From Megamerina dolium (taxonomy: Eukaryota; Arthropoda; Insecta; Diptera; Megamerinidae), in the NCBI GenBank assembly GCA_963854835.1, contig OY978525.1:95508136-95572135 (forward strand): DNA of 64,000 bases, written 5' to 3'. The notes under the pieces were generated by a model. That model was not told the DNA's origin, did not search any database, and was given only the letters and a program-made list of their open reading frames with translations. Shown piece by piece: positions 33,703-47,253 of the stretch; positions within the stretch are counted from its first letter, which is position 1; each line of letters opens with the position of its first letter. A program made the position numbers and the translations under genes.

Positions 33703-36700
33703 TAATTTCCAATTGCAATGAAGAGAATATTAAAGCTCCTACTTTTGGTAAATATGATAATACATTTCAAATCTGGATTACTTTGCGACGTGCAATAGTG
33801 TTTCTGTGTAAATATACTTCTGAACTAAGTTTGTATTGTATTTGAACTAGTATATAGTAAAAGTGTACGTTTTTAAACTTTTTTCGACTTATCAAAAAAA
33901 CTCCTTTAACTCCTTCGTGAATTCATTTATTATGTGGATATGTTCTATAGTAAATTTATCTAAGAGTTTTCAGTCATCATTTGGTGTTTTTGTTATAATT
34001 TTCGCAATTTTTTTCTTTCGTATCAGCTACAGCAGCTCAAGGAAGAGGTTTGAAAGATCATAGTAAAACATCAATATTACATTACGCCTATTGTTTAAAG
34101 TTCAACATATATACATTTTTATACATTTATTGTGAAATTCATTGAATTTCTGCTTAATAATAAATTTTCGACCATTTGGCACGTGATAAATTACACAATA
34201 ACATCAGGTCAAATACAAGCAAATACAATATATTTAATATCCATACAAGTTTCTATAATATATGTACGTATATTGCATAAATATTTGTAAATTTAAATAT
34301 TTTGCATACGCGAAACACGCAAAACGAACAACATCACTAACACAACATCACCATCACTACTACTACATATATGGTACCTACGTAGCATGCCACTCATTTT
34401 GCAAAGCCATAAGGCAAATTTTTATACAAGACCTACTTAAGTCTTATTAATTATAAATATACTACATACATATGCATACACCTACACATCAAAATGTAGG
34501 TACCTACATATGTAATAAAACAAGAAAGTAAGTTAATCGATTATGAGGTTGGTAAACATTTTATCGTTTTTTTATTTTTACTGTCGCATATTCAATGTGA
34601 AGCTCTTGAAACTCTTACGACATACATACGACTTTGTTTGATGTGAATTATTTATGACAAATTTTTTAATTTAAGTACTACATGAGAGCAAGTATACCTA
34701 TACTTGGAGTATATATTTTTTTGATTATTTTCATTAACCACACACACAGCATATTATCTCGATCGATTCACACTCGGAATAAAGAAGAAGTTTTGGTAAT
34801 TACGAGAATATGTCAGAGTAATAGAATTCTTTGGTGCACATTTATACAGGCGATGTTTGAAATTTGTATGCCAACATTTGAGGATCTCAATAATTCAGTA
34901 CACACTTACATACGCACATAAAGAAGCTCACGTATAGAGTTTAGTAGCAATAAATGTGGCGCGCTCGTAATGTACATTAGCACATAACAACCTATGTTAT
35001 ACGTAAACGCGTAATTGTCTTTTTTTGTTTTGTTTTTGTTATTCACAAAGTTACTACGTTAACCACTGCTACCTTGTTGCGTTGGGTCACAGAGCACAGC
35101 TCAGAGTATTTGGTACTTTGTAAATATTTATATACTCGCGTACAAGAAGAAAGAATTAATGATAAACGATACAGACACATCCATAGTTTGAGAGTGATAC
35201 AGGTGCCGTTCACACGTACATGTCATTAGCGTTGGCAACGTCACCATTGTCGCGTGTTCATACACACACACTCAAATACATACTAACACTAGCTTAGATG
35301 ACACTGTATGATATTCACGTTCGTGCTGCTACGTACCGTGTACAAATAACCAACCGACCTTACGCATACATATGCCGAAATTCACACTATTCCCTATGGC
35401 AGTCGCAACATATCTGAATCGTAGAATTTCATTGTAACATGAACAATGTCTTCCGATGCTGGTGGTGAATAACATTCGTGTTGATTGGGGGTCGTCGTCG
35501 TCATCATCATCGTACTACACATGGTGATTTTATTTGAATAGTAAATCTCTATTGCCTGCTATGCAAGAGAAAAAACATCTACAAACATATTTAATATTGG
35601 GGTAGGGTAGTACATATGTTTGAGTGGGGGGTTCTACAAATTTTACTCCTTCGGTAGTATTTGGTGAAAAAGCTTTTCTTATTAGCATTTAGTTGGGTAG
35701 TGTAATTAAGCTTTCTCCTTTCACCGGCGAACTATTGAAGTAAACACACAAACATATGTACACCATACAACCCATTTCCACTCGACCGTCTTTGTGCTCG
35801 ACCACTTTACTTGTATTCAACGTACAACGTACAATGTACAATAACAGTAGGTAACAAGAACAGCAATAAGGAGAAGAAGAAGAAGAATTACGTGAAAAAT
35901 AAAAAGGCAATTTCAAGTGCGCCTCATTTGTGAATGTGAAAGCGAAAGTCTTTTGTTAGGCGCGCATATTCAAAAAGTTATGCATGTACTATGTATGTAA
36001 TATAGTTTGTTTGCTTATTAGGTGCTGCTATATGCTGATGCTTCTTCTTCTTCTTCTTCTTCTCTTTTTTGTTTTATTTTCCTTCTTCTATTTATCATAT
36101 ACGTAAGTATTTATGTATACACATGAGTGGAGTGACATTGTTTTTTCTTTCTGTTGCCATTATTATGTGCGCCGTATGCGTATCAGCAACATCATTGTTG
36201 TTGATGCTTTCTTGTCTACTTAGTACTATTTGGCAGATTCCTTTGTCTCTGTTTGCTTTTCTGCCAATTTTCTTTTAACGGATAATTTCATGCAGAGGTG
36301 TGCTGATGTTGCGTTTAAAATTCATTTCAGAGGGGTTTGGTGATGAAAGTGAACTTTTACTAATGACGTCCTGTGATATTTGAATGATTTATTTGCACTC
36401 CGGCAAAAATGTACATGTCGATATTATCGGTAACATCTCCGGGTAATGTTCAGCCATTCAGACGACTCAAGGAAAATGTTTTTATAGCAATCCAAAGAAT
36501 TGCTGCTTTCCCAATTTCATTGACAGTAAACGTTTCCCAATAAAACATCCTAAAAGTGATCAGGGATAAAACTCAGAAAAGTAATGCCACCATTTTTGTG
36601 CGATTCGGAATCATTTTATAAATGTTGGACTATTGTTCTAGTTAAATAAAAATTAACAGTAATCGTTCCGAAAATTAATTAAAATAAGAAAGTTTGCTCT

Positions 36701-36759
36701 AACGCAGCCGACTTAATAAAGAAAATACAAAGATTTTGGAAAAAAAATTTTTGTATTTT
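33703..36759. other. AT-rich non-coding stretch
   Basis: No gene recognised. Short simple repeats occur, such as (CTT)n at about 36043-36062. The many small ORFs show no domains. Confidence 0.45.
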
Positions 36760-37270
36760 TATTTCAATGTGCAATGAATGAACATCGACAATAGCTTCCA
36801 CACGCTGTTTATTCTGGTAATTGTCGAACTCATCAAATTTTTTTACCAACGAGAAATTTTTTCAAGTTTGGGAACAGCAAAGAATAGGATGGGGATAAAT
36901 CTGGAAGCAATTCGAACTTGCTGATTTTGGTTATTGCGAAATAGATATATGCATTTCGGCCAATTTTAAATCAATATGCGATATACAATACTTCTTAAAA
37001 TGCCTATCAGGTCTTCCATATGTGCACTTTGAAGCGGTGATCATCTAATACCATTTTGTGGATTTACTTTACAATTTCTCGCGTAGAGAATTTATTATGT
37101 CGACCACTGCGATGTTCTTTTCTGCTCGCAGCCAGCTTCACTTTGATATTGGTTGGACTGAAGCCTTTGAAATGAAAGTATTTTATCACATAACGGTGAT
37201 TAATTTTTTCCATTCTTACAAATTCACTGAAATCGTTTTCGACTGTTGCTTTCAAATAAGTATGTGCTGG
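36760..37270 (-). pseudogene. Mariner transposase relic, N-terminal
   Basis: From about 37205 the minus strand reads MEKINHRYVIKYFHFKGFSP, the typical start of a group of mariner transposases, then KFSTREIVK, a stop, and IHKMVLDDHRFKVH from the second helix-turn-helix. About 50 codons between these are lost, and later parts down to 36760 are barely readable. Dead copy. Confidence 0.7.
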
Positions 37271-38064
37271 ACAATGTAACGTTGTCTAATTTTAAACTAA
37301 AATTCTGTACAATTGGTACTATCTATCATAGTCATAGTAGAGCCAATAAGGTGAATATTTACATTTAAACTCAGTTCTTTAAATTTCAATTTTATTCTTG
37401 GTTTTTTTTGTGATCGGCCACTGAGCCATCATGAAAATTTTCTGAAAATCGAATTTTAGAATATTTTTATTCTAAAAGTCAAGGTTCAAAATGACATTAA
37501 GTTTGAGATATATCGCGAAAATTTGAGCAGAGACCCCTGAACACAAGAATTATCCGCCTGTCTGTCTACTAAGTATTCATTGTCTAACCACTTTTTCGTG
37601 CAAATATATAAAACAACAACAAGAACAGATGATAGCAAGTAGGCGCTAATAATCTTAGTATGCTTTTTAAATTCATTGTTACCTATTGTTTTCATTTTTT
37701 ATACTATACAGAGATGTTTCTCATAGATATCGCTTTATTTAAACTCCAAAAATGTTATAGAAGAAAATCAAGAGAACAATCTTGGCAACTAAATTGTTTT
37801 TTTATTTTTGAAACAGTTTATTAAGTAAATAATCAGAAACGGTTTTATTTGAAATTTATGTATATATAAAATACAAAATTAAATCATCCCTGTTTAGAGA
37901 ACATTGCATTTAAGTTATTTTATTGGCACGACGATAGCGAGTTGTCGAATAAAATGTGGATTTTGTGTTATTTAAAGAATGAATTCATAGATTTGAATTT
38001 ATTTTTTGTATTAGTTAGATTAAATTAAATTCCATATTTGATTTAGCTAATTATGAATGCCAAG
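37271..38064. other. Non-coding stretch
   Basis: AT-rich and without a recognisable feature. Confidence 0.35.
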
Positions 38065-38235
38065 TGTGAACGGAAGATCACTTGTAACGTCACTTTTCGT
38101 GATTTTCATCATAAACCGTTTTTGGAAGAATTTCCAATTTCTGACTCTCGTTCGGCTTTCTGAAAGGAGCGCACCAGGATTCAAACCTTTGTCTTGTTAA
38201 AGTGCAGAGAATCAATACCCTAACACTAAAACACT
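38065..38235 (-). repeat. Decayed tRNA-derived SINE (copy 3)
   Basis: On the minus strand the order is a tRNA-like head with a damaged B box (complement of ggattcaaacc at 38177-38187), then the body pieces matching cttgtaacgtcacttttcgtg at 38081-38101, as in the SINE at 44262-44610. It is much diverged and lacks its 3' end. Confidence 0.6.
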
Positions 38236-39959
38236 AAAATACATTTTTGTCCCTCAATTTGATCGTAACATATTAGGAATCGATTGCCCACTATATTTTG
38301 GGTTTTTACTTTCATAATTTTTGTAAGTTTTAATCTGTTAGTAAGCTGATCCTTAACAATTTTTACAGATAGAAATTCATTGCAAGCTTTATCAAATAGT
38401 ATTTAATAAGAAAGTTCCAGAATATCCGTACACGAACAAATTTCTTCGTTTCTCTTTTGGATTCAACTATCGTACTTTATAATTTTTTTGGTTTGTCATT
38501 GTGTTAGAATAGAATTGGAATTTAGAACTTTTAGTTGAACCTATAGAACACCAATACACAGAAACCCCTTCACTTCATTTCTTTTGGGGCGCCCTGTAGT
38601 TCAATCTGTATACATGTGTATGTGTGATTGTGTATGTTTCTTCTTGGTTGTAATAATATTAATAAGTTCCGAGAGATTTCTTAGTACACAATATGTAAGC
38701 ACATGTTTAACTTTTTCAAGTTTCTGAGCTCTTTTCATGTCAGATTTAATTTTAGCAGTTTACCTCTCTCACTGTGTACATTTGATTGTTCGAATATAAT
38801 ATGATATTTCAACGTACATTCGTTATGAAAGGTATATTAATTGTAGTAGATTTCATTTCTTCGTAAGTCTACAAGCCAAGCTTGGTATTAAACATTAACA
38901 AAAAATAAACAAACAAAAAAAAAAAAAGAAATTTAAAATCTTTAAATCAGATATAAGCAATCAATTGGAAATTACACTTTTGAGAGATATCATATGAGAT
39001 TTTTATATGTGAACGAAGTTCTTTCTGAAATAGGAAACACAAATAAACTAAGAAGGATTAGATAACGGAGAAATTCATTTTTATTTCAGTAGAATAGCAA
39101 ATTCATTTATCTTTATTAGCATCTACATAAAGCGTCTAATATTCTACTTCCACCGAAAATATATACCACCATTTCGACAATGTTTTTCGCTTTTATTTTT
39201 TTCTTTTTCTTTTGTATTTATTTTATTACACAACTTATGTTGCAGTATCTAATAGCTCATGCTTTATTGTTGGCATGGTAAAATATGCATACTTGTACAT
39301 AATAATGTACACATGTGTGTACATTATTATGTATATGTACAATATCATTATGGTAATTTTGTTTAATTATTTTAAGCAACACTTGCTCTTTCATGCGTTC
39401 GTTGAGCGTCTTCCTTTTACTATATATATGTTATAAGTACATATGGAAATACTTGCTAATACAATGCTTACTAAATACAACGGCGGTATATACATATGTG
39501 TATAAGCAAGTACTCGCATAATACTTACTTAATTGCTGTGACGTACGTAATGAGATTTCTACTATATATTATATATTTTGTAGATTAAAAATAGTTAATT
39601 TATCATATAACGTAATATAAGTGGATAATCTCCATGATAATCGATATATTTATATTTATCATTAATCAAATCGATTGGTTAAAAATAAGAGGTAAAATTT
39701 AGTCATCTATATACATAAAATAAGTGCTATGTGAAGTACTGGTATGAAAGTACTGGTTTAAGCTCGAATAATAGTATAGAATGCACAAGAATTCGCATCA
39801 TTGCAACAATTGACGTTTTGCTCCTCATTATGAATGGAACACGTGTTGATGTGTGGAACATTGGATCGTAAAGCAAGGGGAAAGCAATATTTTTGAATTC
39901 AGTACACGTAAGTTTGGAATTTGCGGTCCTTTATGGAATACACCCAGTGGTGCAACTCT
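38236..39959. other. AT-rich non-coding stretch
   Basis: No gene recognised. The one distinct structure is the palindrome at 39297-39332. Confidence 0.4.
39297..39332. repeat. 36-bp palindrome
   Basis: Arms acataataatgtacaca and its complement face each other over a 2-base centre, giving a perfect 17-bp stem on either strand. It is rich in alternating GTAC/ACATGT and could be cruciform-forming or the relic of a small inverted-repeat element. It is too short for a typical microRNA precursor. Confidence 0.65.
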
Positions 39960-39965
39960 TGGCCA

Positions 39966-40560
39966 TTAGCATAGATTATCTTTTGTAGATTTCCTCTTCA
40001 GGCGGGTGAAGGAAATAGGGTTGGCAGTTAAATTTAAAATTAATGGTTTTGAATGGGCTTGGAGTCCTAAATTTTGGGATGCGATTTTGACGTTACTATG
40101 AATTTGGTTGTAAGTGACATAGTAAGGCGTATTTAGGAACATATTTATGGTCTTTGATTGGAACCTTTGCAGCATTTCAACGTTGTAGGTAGCTACAGTG
40201 ACCCCTAGCTTAATATCGTATGTCCAGACAGGCTTCAAAATTACTGAAATTTGAGTTTCTATAAAATGTATTCATGGTGACTACGTAAGTTAATGGAAAC
40301 CTTATGTGTAGAATAGGTAGAGGACTGGACCCACGACACTACCTTGTGGTACACCAGTTGAACTATAATGGAGTTCAGATTGTTCTTGGCTCTGCTGTAC
40401 GAAAAAATATAAGTTGTTAAGATAGGACTTGTTGAATAAATAGTGGTTAAGGATATTACTATATTATTACTATATTATTAAATGAGTAAGACAGAAAGGT
40501 TATTCCTTCATCAGGCAGTTCTTTTATAATTTTTCCTGTGACAATCCCCTGCTTTTTTGA
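39966..40560 (-). pseudogene. Jockey-type reverse transcriptase relic
   Basis: Reading leftwards: TGKIIKELPDEGI (about 40540), then SYLNNLYFFVQQSQEQ and STGVPQGSVVGPVLYLFYT (about 40320-40430), then KPVWTYDIKLGVTVATYN, LQRFQSKTINMFLNTPYYVT down to 39966. These match in order the finger, palm and C-terminal parts of the jockey ORF2 at 6990-9638, but large internal blocks, including the FADD box, are missing. It is an old deleted copy of a related element. Confidence 0.82.
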
Positions 40561-42892
40561 TGCTTAATTTATCGATAGGTGCTTTCGATCCAGATTTAAA
40601 AAATGCTGCTTATTGCAGGCAGTTGTTAAGTGTTCAACAGCCATTCTTCTTCGGATTCAAGCAAGAAAGCCAGTTGAGATCTTGTCTCTTCACGAATTGT
40701 AACATTAATATTTTTCTTTCATCTAATTGCAGCAACGAAGACATAACAGTGGTGACGTGAGAACGGAGTGGACCATATCTGCTCTTCCTTTCCGAAAGCC
40801 TGCCATTCGAGGAACAGGATCAGTCAAATCAACCATTTTGGGAGGTCATTCAATGGGCGGCGGTTAGCCTATTTAAAGTTTGAGACTGGCCCTCTTTGAA
40901 GAATTTAGGCAAAGAGTACCTATGATACTATTTGTTTGCCAAATTGGTGGCGAATTAAACAAAAACTCTATTCAATTGATAGCTCAACAGCTACAAGCCA
41001 CACGTGAGAGAAATATTAATGCAGAAATTGTCAGATAAAAGTCGTTTTAAACTGTAAAATGTTTTGGAAACACATGTCTTCTGAATCGATGTTTTTTATG
41101 TTAACAAAAAAAAAAAAAAAAAAAACTTTCCATAATGAAATATAAAAACTAAATATATTGAAAAAAAATGGCTACCTAAATTTGACAGCTGGCAATTGTT
41201 TTGAAACGTTCTTCTTGAAGAGTCATTCACTGATATGCGTAGAGTGGCAACTTTGTTCACAATAGTCACTGGATTACAAGAAACCTACTACTACTATAAA
41301 GTTTTGTGATAACTTTCATTTTCGAAAGAATATACGACTACAGATAGATAGATAGGCCGCAATTTACCCATTTAATAAAATGTCCGACTTGAATCAAATC
41401 ATAGTTGGAGGATCAACTCTACAATCTAGTAGACAGGAGCCCAATACACTAACGTAAAAATATATACACCTAAAGTATATTCTCTTAACGCATACTATGA
41501 ATATATTGCATACAAATTTAGAAATGATTCATAATAAGAGCAGCATTGGAGGTTATACACAATATTTACCTACGTAATGGGTTGCGTCTAAGTAGCGCTG
41601 CGCTCTTATATTTGATTTGAAGGAAACTTATGAGAATGTATTAATAAGCAACCAAGTAATATGAATATTAAATATCGTTCTGATAAGCCGTAGGTCATGA
41701 GCTATAAAATATGAACATACAATAATTGCTATATGCAAAAATATGATGGAATAATAATTTATGCCATTCATACGCATCACGCTATTATATTATATTTATT
41801 TTATATAGTACATATTACTTGTGTATCTATGAGTTAGATTGGATATTTCTAAAAGGAGCACATTATAATATACCATACTATATTGCATTACGTACTTTGT
41901 ACTATAATATTTTTGTAAGTATTTCATAAAACTTAAGTCTTTTTATATTCTTACAGAACGAAAAACGAAGGAATAATATCTATAAAAATACCACATAATA
42001 ATGTTATGGATGAGTATCTAAATATCAGCCATATAGTTAAGATATATTGAACACTACTAAATATATTTAAGATAATGGCGAATTGTTTTATTTAACCCCG
42101 AAAGAGTAACGTTATTTTATATACTCTAAAGGTAATGTTCATCGATTTGACGAAGCCTTTTTTAAAACTTTAATTAAAAATAAAGATTAAAGTGAAAGAA
42201 ATTATTAATTTTATCATTTATATTTTTTGGCTTCTTAGAAATTAAAATTATACATTTTTTTTTTAACAAAATTCGGCAATGTTGAGTTTTATTGTAGAAA
42301 GATATAGATGAGTTTACGAGTAATTTTTGGATGAGATCATTTTAAAAAATAATAAAAAATAATATTATAATTTAAAAAAAAATTTAACTTAAATCAAGAA
42401 ATAAAAAAAAAACTAAAATTTACTTTTATTTTATACAAGAGGCACAAAGCTCAAATTTCTGTTCTCCACAAACGCTTTCCTTGCATTATTCTCACGAACA
42501 TTTAGTTATAAAGCATTTTGGATATGGGCAAGATCCCTCGTCCTTCCGCGTTATTTCTATTATTGTCCTTGTTGATTTTGGCCTTAACACTAGCAATTTG
42601 ACTTCTGTGTGCGTATTTAATATCTTGCTCAGCAATGGCTCTACAGGTATTGTGTGAAGCTGCTAAACATATTTTGAGTGTAAATAACATAACAGTTTAT
42701 AAATGATATGTTCAATATTCCGAAGAACGATCAGTTTTACTTGAACACGACGCAGCACTGCAGATCTGATCGAAAATGTAGACCAATCCTTTAGTGCCAT
42801 CGACAAGGCATTTTATTTTTGGCATTTATAGACCTTATTTCCTTGCAGGAAGTCATCATAAAAACAATTTTATTCGGTTTCAACTCTTTATC
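40561..42892. other. AT-rich non-coding stretch
   Basis: No supported gene. The part at 40570-41040 is less AT-rich and may hold an unidentified decayed element. I could not place it. Confidence 0.35.
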
Positions 42893-42896
42893 TTAA

Positions 42897-43628
42897 GGGG
42901 TTATATACCTTTTTCTGCCTCAAAAAATCGAAAAAAATTTTATGATTTTTTTTTTATGTACATACTTTTAACAATTTTTCTGCAAAATTTCATAGAGATC
43001 AGGGCACTAGAACATAAGATACAGCCGTTCATAGCGCGCGGTGTCCATAACTACCTAATGTCCACCTAAAATTTTAAACGCGATTATCTCGGAATCGCAT
43101 TTTTGAGAAAAGGTCATTGCGGTGAGCACGATATCTCGGTAACCACTACATCGATCGATTTGAAATTTTGGCGGATTGTTTGTATATACAATAGCTAGTT
43201 TGTGAACGAAGGAATTTTATTTTCGAAAAATTTTTCTATTTTTTTTGGGCAAAAAACTAAATTATTCGACCTCGAAAAATCGACTTTTTTGAAAAACATA
43301 TCACTGTAACTGTAAAAAATTTTTTTTCGTAAAATCCTTCTTTCACGAACTAGGTAACACTATATACTAATGTAACTTTTCTTTTTTTCAGTTGAGCCGT
43401 TTCCTTGTTTTCATGCTCACCGTTAGCCACTACTGAAAAAAGGAGTTCTGCTGCAAGGACTATAACTTCCACAATTATTAAAATTTTCACTCGAAATTTT
43501 ATATGAATTTACTTAAGGACACGTACGTTAATAAAATTTGTATTGTATTTGAATAAAACAATGGTAACATGCTTAAAAAAAATAAATAAAAACCCTGTAT
43601 TTCTCTGGAGAAAAAGGTATATAACCCC
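42897..43628. mobile_element. piggyBac-type MITE with TTAA flanks
   Basis: The two ends are exact 20-bp inverted repeats: ggggttatatacctttttct at 42897-42916 and its complement at 43609-43628. Both are flanked by TTAA (42893-42896, 43629-43632), the target site duplicated by piggyBac-family transposases. The 732-bp interior has no transposase ORF. The outermost bases (GGGG) differ from the usual CCC start, so superfamily assignment rests on the TTAA duplication. Confidence 0.82.
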
Positions 43629-43632
43629 TTAA

Positions 43633-44261
43633 CAGAAGTTAGATGTATCGCATTTTCTGCTCTTTGTGTTTCCCAATTCTTTCGGAATCTTCTTTTTTTT
43701 AACGTAAAGTTTCCGCAACCCTCATTTCGATGACGTTTGTTTGCGTTGGAAAAAAACCCTTGCTTACGAAAAAGAACAAGAGTGTTCGTCGAATCGACCA
43801 AGATTACCCTTTGAGCGTTAAGAATAATTGTATTGACGCATGTATATTTTCCAATTTAGTGTGTTGGGCTTCGATGCATAGATTGGGTACTCGAATATCT
43901 GTGCGCCTAATTCAATATAATTTTTCCAGAAAAATGAGTGTTTGTATTTTTCAATCGGTTCCCAGTTGACGATAAGCAGTTGAACACTCTGGCATCAATA
44001 ACAATCTCCCATAATATGCCTTGCGAAGGAAATTTGTGAAACCTTCACAACAATCATAGCATAAAAACCATCTCAACTGTTAGTAAGAGAGGAGGAAAAT
44101 TCGGACTATCCGCCAGCAAAAAGAACAGTTGAAGCTGATATCGATGAATTACACATATTAACCGATTAAAACTCACATACGATAACTAAAAATTCGCGAT
44201 TCAACTATCATCTCAGAAATTTGGAATCCATCAGTAAGTCTAAAAAAAAAAAAATAAATAT
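43633..44261. other. Non-coding gap
   Basis: No recognisable feature between the TTAA element and the SINE. Confidence 0.35.
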
Positions 44262-44610
44262 GTGGCACTTAAAGCCCCAAAGGGCTCATTGGCCGAGCTT
44301 CTCTTCCATTACTGTTGTGCGTCTTAAATTTTGGACAGTATTAGAATGGACCTACTTATTTTAGCCGGTTCCGAACGGCAGAACACTTGTGACATCACTT
44401 TTTCTGAGCTTTGTCACAGAGTTCTTTTTAGAAGCTTTTTCATGGCAAGTTGTTACTGTCGGAAGAATTGCCAATTGCTTGCCGACAGGTGGGTACCGTT
44501 CGAAAGAAAAATCTTATCGATATTAAATTTGTTATGCATCAGCCGGGGATTGAACCACGACCTACAGATCAGAAGGCGAACACACTAACCACTGAGCTAC
44601 GGCACCCACA
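44262..44610 (-). repeat. tRNA-derived SINE (copy 4), near full-length
   Basis: A minus-strand copy. The head at 44610-44540 is the complement of ggattgaaccacgacctaca (B box) and ctgagctacggcaccca (A box side). The body has the complements of ggcagaacacttgtgacatc, tgttactgtcggaagaattg and ccattactgttgtgcgtc. The tail ends in a poor A/T tract near 44262 without a clean (AACAT)n. It aligns along its length with 28304-28660. Confidence 0.85.
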
Positions 44611-45089
44611 AACAATTAATTAACATCCCATTTGAAACGCAACAAACCGATCGATGTTCGGCGATCAGAAATGCTCTAAACACTATTTAATCCAATCATA
44701 TGGTAATAGTGGTAATGCAGTGTTAATAATGTTCTTTAATCTATATTCAAACTAAAATTGTGTTTTCTTTACAAGATGGGGACACAATAATTTCGTAGTT
44801 TTCGAGTTTCTATCACAGAACCAAATTATTGAAGGTGTAATGTTCAACTAGCTAATTTGAAGTGATACGAGATCTCTTAAAAATTTGATTTCTTAGATGA
44901 GAAATCTTATCTCATCCAACATTCTCAGTGACCCTTGCACAATTTCATTCCGATGGGGCTATTCTACAGCATCTATAATTGATTAGTTGAAGGCAAAGAA
45001 ATACATTGTTTTTACGTTTATTTCAAGGTTTATTATTTCGGTTTGTAATATGTACCGTATTGTTTTATAATGTTGTAGAAATTATAAAA
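44611..45089. other. Non-coding gap
   Basis: Nothing identifiable. Confidence 0.3.
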
Positions 45090-45660
45090 GCGACTTCACA
45101 ATTCGAAAAGCTTAACTAAGCGATTTTCAAAATCTTCTCTTGGTGCCACTTTCTTATCATTAAGGAAGGTGCCAATTTTGGACTACAAGGTAAATGTATC
45201 AAAACATCCCAACAACAGGAGTTTCTGGCAAGGTACTGTAAAATGTATGACCTAGCGTTGTCCTAATAAAACACATCACCTTTACCGTTTTTCAGTTACT
45301 TCTAATCAATCGACTGGGCAGACAGTGTTTGCCCATATGGCATTCTTTGGTCCTGGCTTGGCCACCGTTTGAATTCCGTAAATTTGTATGGCACCAAAAT
45401 ACCGAGCTTCTTTTTGAGTCTAACTTTATACTTCTGGGAGATACTTTGACTGCTGATATAGTGGTTTATAGTTTTGATATGACAGCATTAGGATCATAAA
45501 CTTCATTTCAGTCGCCTGGTTTAAATTTTTGCCTTTATCAAAGCAAAATTCTAAAATATTCTGAATTTTCTCGTTCTTAACTTCAATCTTTTACACGCCA
45601 TAACTTACATCTCGATCGGTCAATCAGAACACTGTAAAACAAATTTTTTTCGTCACTTTT
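45090..45660 (-). pseudogene. Mariner transposase relic
   Basis: From about 45585 the minus strand reads VKNEKIQNILEFCFDKGKNL, a mariner N-terminus. From about 45270 it reads DNARSYILQYLARNSCCWDV and HLPCSPKLAPS, the segment with the second catalytic Asp and the PYSPDLAPSDY-like box, with the Asp replaced by Lys. The middle is degraded and there are stops. This lineage differs from the Mos1-like copy. Confidence 0.75.
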
Positions 45661-45774
45661 CGGATGACCCCAAGTCGACTACTGCCACTCAGTAAAAAAA
45701 TGATGTATTTCTTTTTCAATAACACTCAAAAGGCATTTTTCTTTGCTAAGTGGGTATAAAATATTTTAAAAAAT

Positions 45775-47252
45775 CTCCTTACAGTCGGCTGGGGCCGACC
45801 AAACTATACCCTGCATATGTAGATTTATATATAAAAAGTTTACTCGAATATCCAACTTTTCTTTTATTTCCACTTTTCGAGAAACAATTTTTGCATATAC
45901 TACTAATTTACACCCGAAATATGGTTGACTTTGACGAAGTAAAAGGATTTTAAGATAATTCCGAGGCTTAGTATGGGAGCTATATAAAAAGTGGGCGTGG
46001 CTTACCACTTTCTGGTAAATCCAATTAATTTTTCAATGTTAATCCACACCTTAAATTTGGTGTCCTACGTTGAATAGTTTCTAAGTTATGGTGGTTAACA
46101 TTTTTGTTTAATTTCCTCAACTTTGTATGGGAGCCCCAATAAGAAGTGGGCGTGGTACGCTGATTTTTCGCCAGATTATTTCCGACTACGATATTAATTT
46201 AAGTGTCAATTATGGTTATTGTAGACATATGATTGCCTAAGTTACAGCTGTTTCAATTTAAAATTTGTATGGGGGCTACGATAAACACTGGGCGTGGTGC
46301 GCCCATTTTCTGTGAGCATAGTTGCTCGTACAATACTAATCCATACCCTAAGTCTCGTTATCCTAGGCTAAATGGTTTGTAAGCTATGGAGCTTAAAATT
46401 TTAGTTTAATTCACTCGACTTTGTATGGGAGACCCATGAAGGAGTGGGCGTGGCACACTGATTTTCTGCCAGATTATTTCCGACTAGGATATTAATTTAA
46501 GTGTCAAGACAGAAGATTGCCGAAGTTACAGCTGTTTCAATTTAAAATTTGTATGGGGGCTACGATAAACACTGGGCATGGTGCGCCCATTTTCTGTGAG
46601 CCTAGTTGCTCGTACAATACTAATCCAAACCTTAAATCTCGTTATTCTACGCTGAATAGTTTGCAAGTTATAACCGGTAACATTTTTTTTAATTTCCGCA
46701 ACTTTGTATGGGAGACCCAAAAAGGAGTGGGCATGGCACATTGATTTTCTGCCATTTTATTTCTGACTGCCGTGTTAATCTAAGTGTCAATTATGGTTAT
46801 TCTAAACAGAAGATTGTAGAAGTTACAGCAGTTTCAATTTAAAAGAAGTACAGACCTGCCAAATATTGTTGTTCCAAGTGGTATATTATGTGAGTTATAG
46901 CAAGTTAAAGATTTTGAAAATTTCGAGGTTAGTCGCTTTGAATGCTTGGTGTGGGTGTGGTTATTGACCGATCATGCCCAATATCAATCCCCTCCGTACC
47001 CTTGGATCATAGATTACTTATGCCAAATTTCATCGAAATAGCTCAATATTTACTCAAGTTATCGTGCGAACCAGCCAGGTGACAGACAGACGGACGGACG
47101 GACGGACGGACGGACATCGTTAAATCGAAAATTTAATCGACGCTGATCACGAATATATATCCATGTCTATATCTCCGGAGATTCCTTCAAGTGGACACAA
47201 ACATCTGACCGAAATGAATATACCATGCATATTGCATTATGTAGGGTATAAA
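45775..47252 (+). repeat. DINE-1-like repeat, copy 2 (tandem pair, left)
   Basis: It starts tctccttacagtcggctggg and ends gcattatgtagggtataaa. Internally it has several units with gtatgggagaccc, agtgggcgtggc and gccattttatttc, then a (GACG)n microsatellite (about 47090-47117) and the tgatcacgaatatatatcc 3' block. The next copy begins immediately after its end, so the two are head to tail. Confidence 0.7.
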
Positions 47253-47253
47253 A

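Noticed and set aside
39297..39332. microRNA precursor
   Set aside because: The stem is only 17 bp with a 2-base loop, too short for Drosha/Dicer processing.
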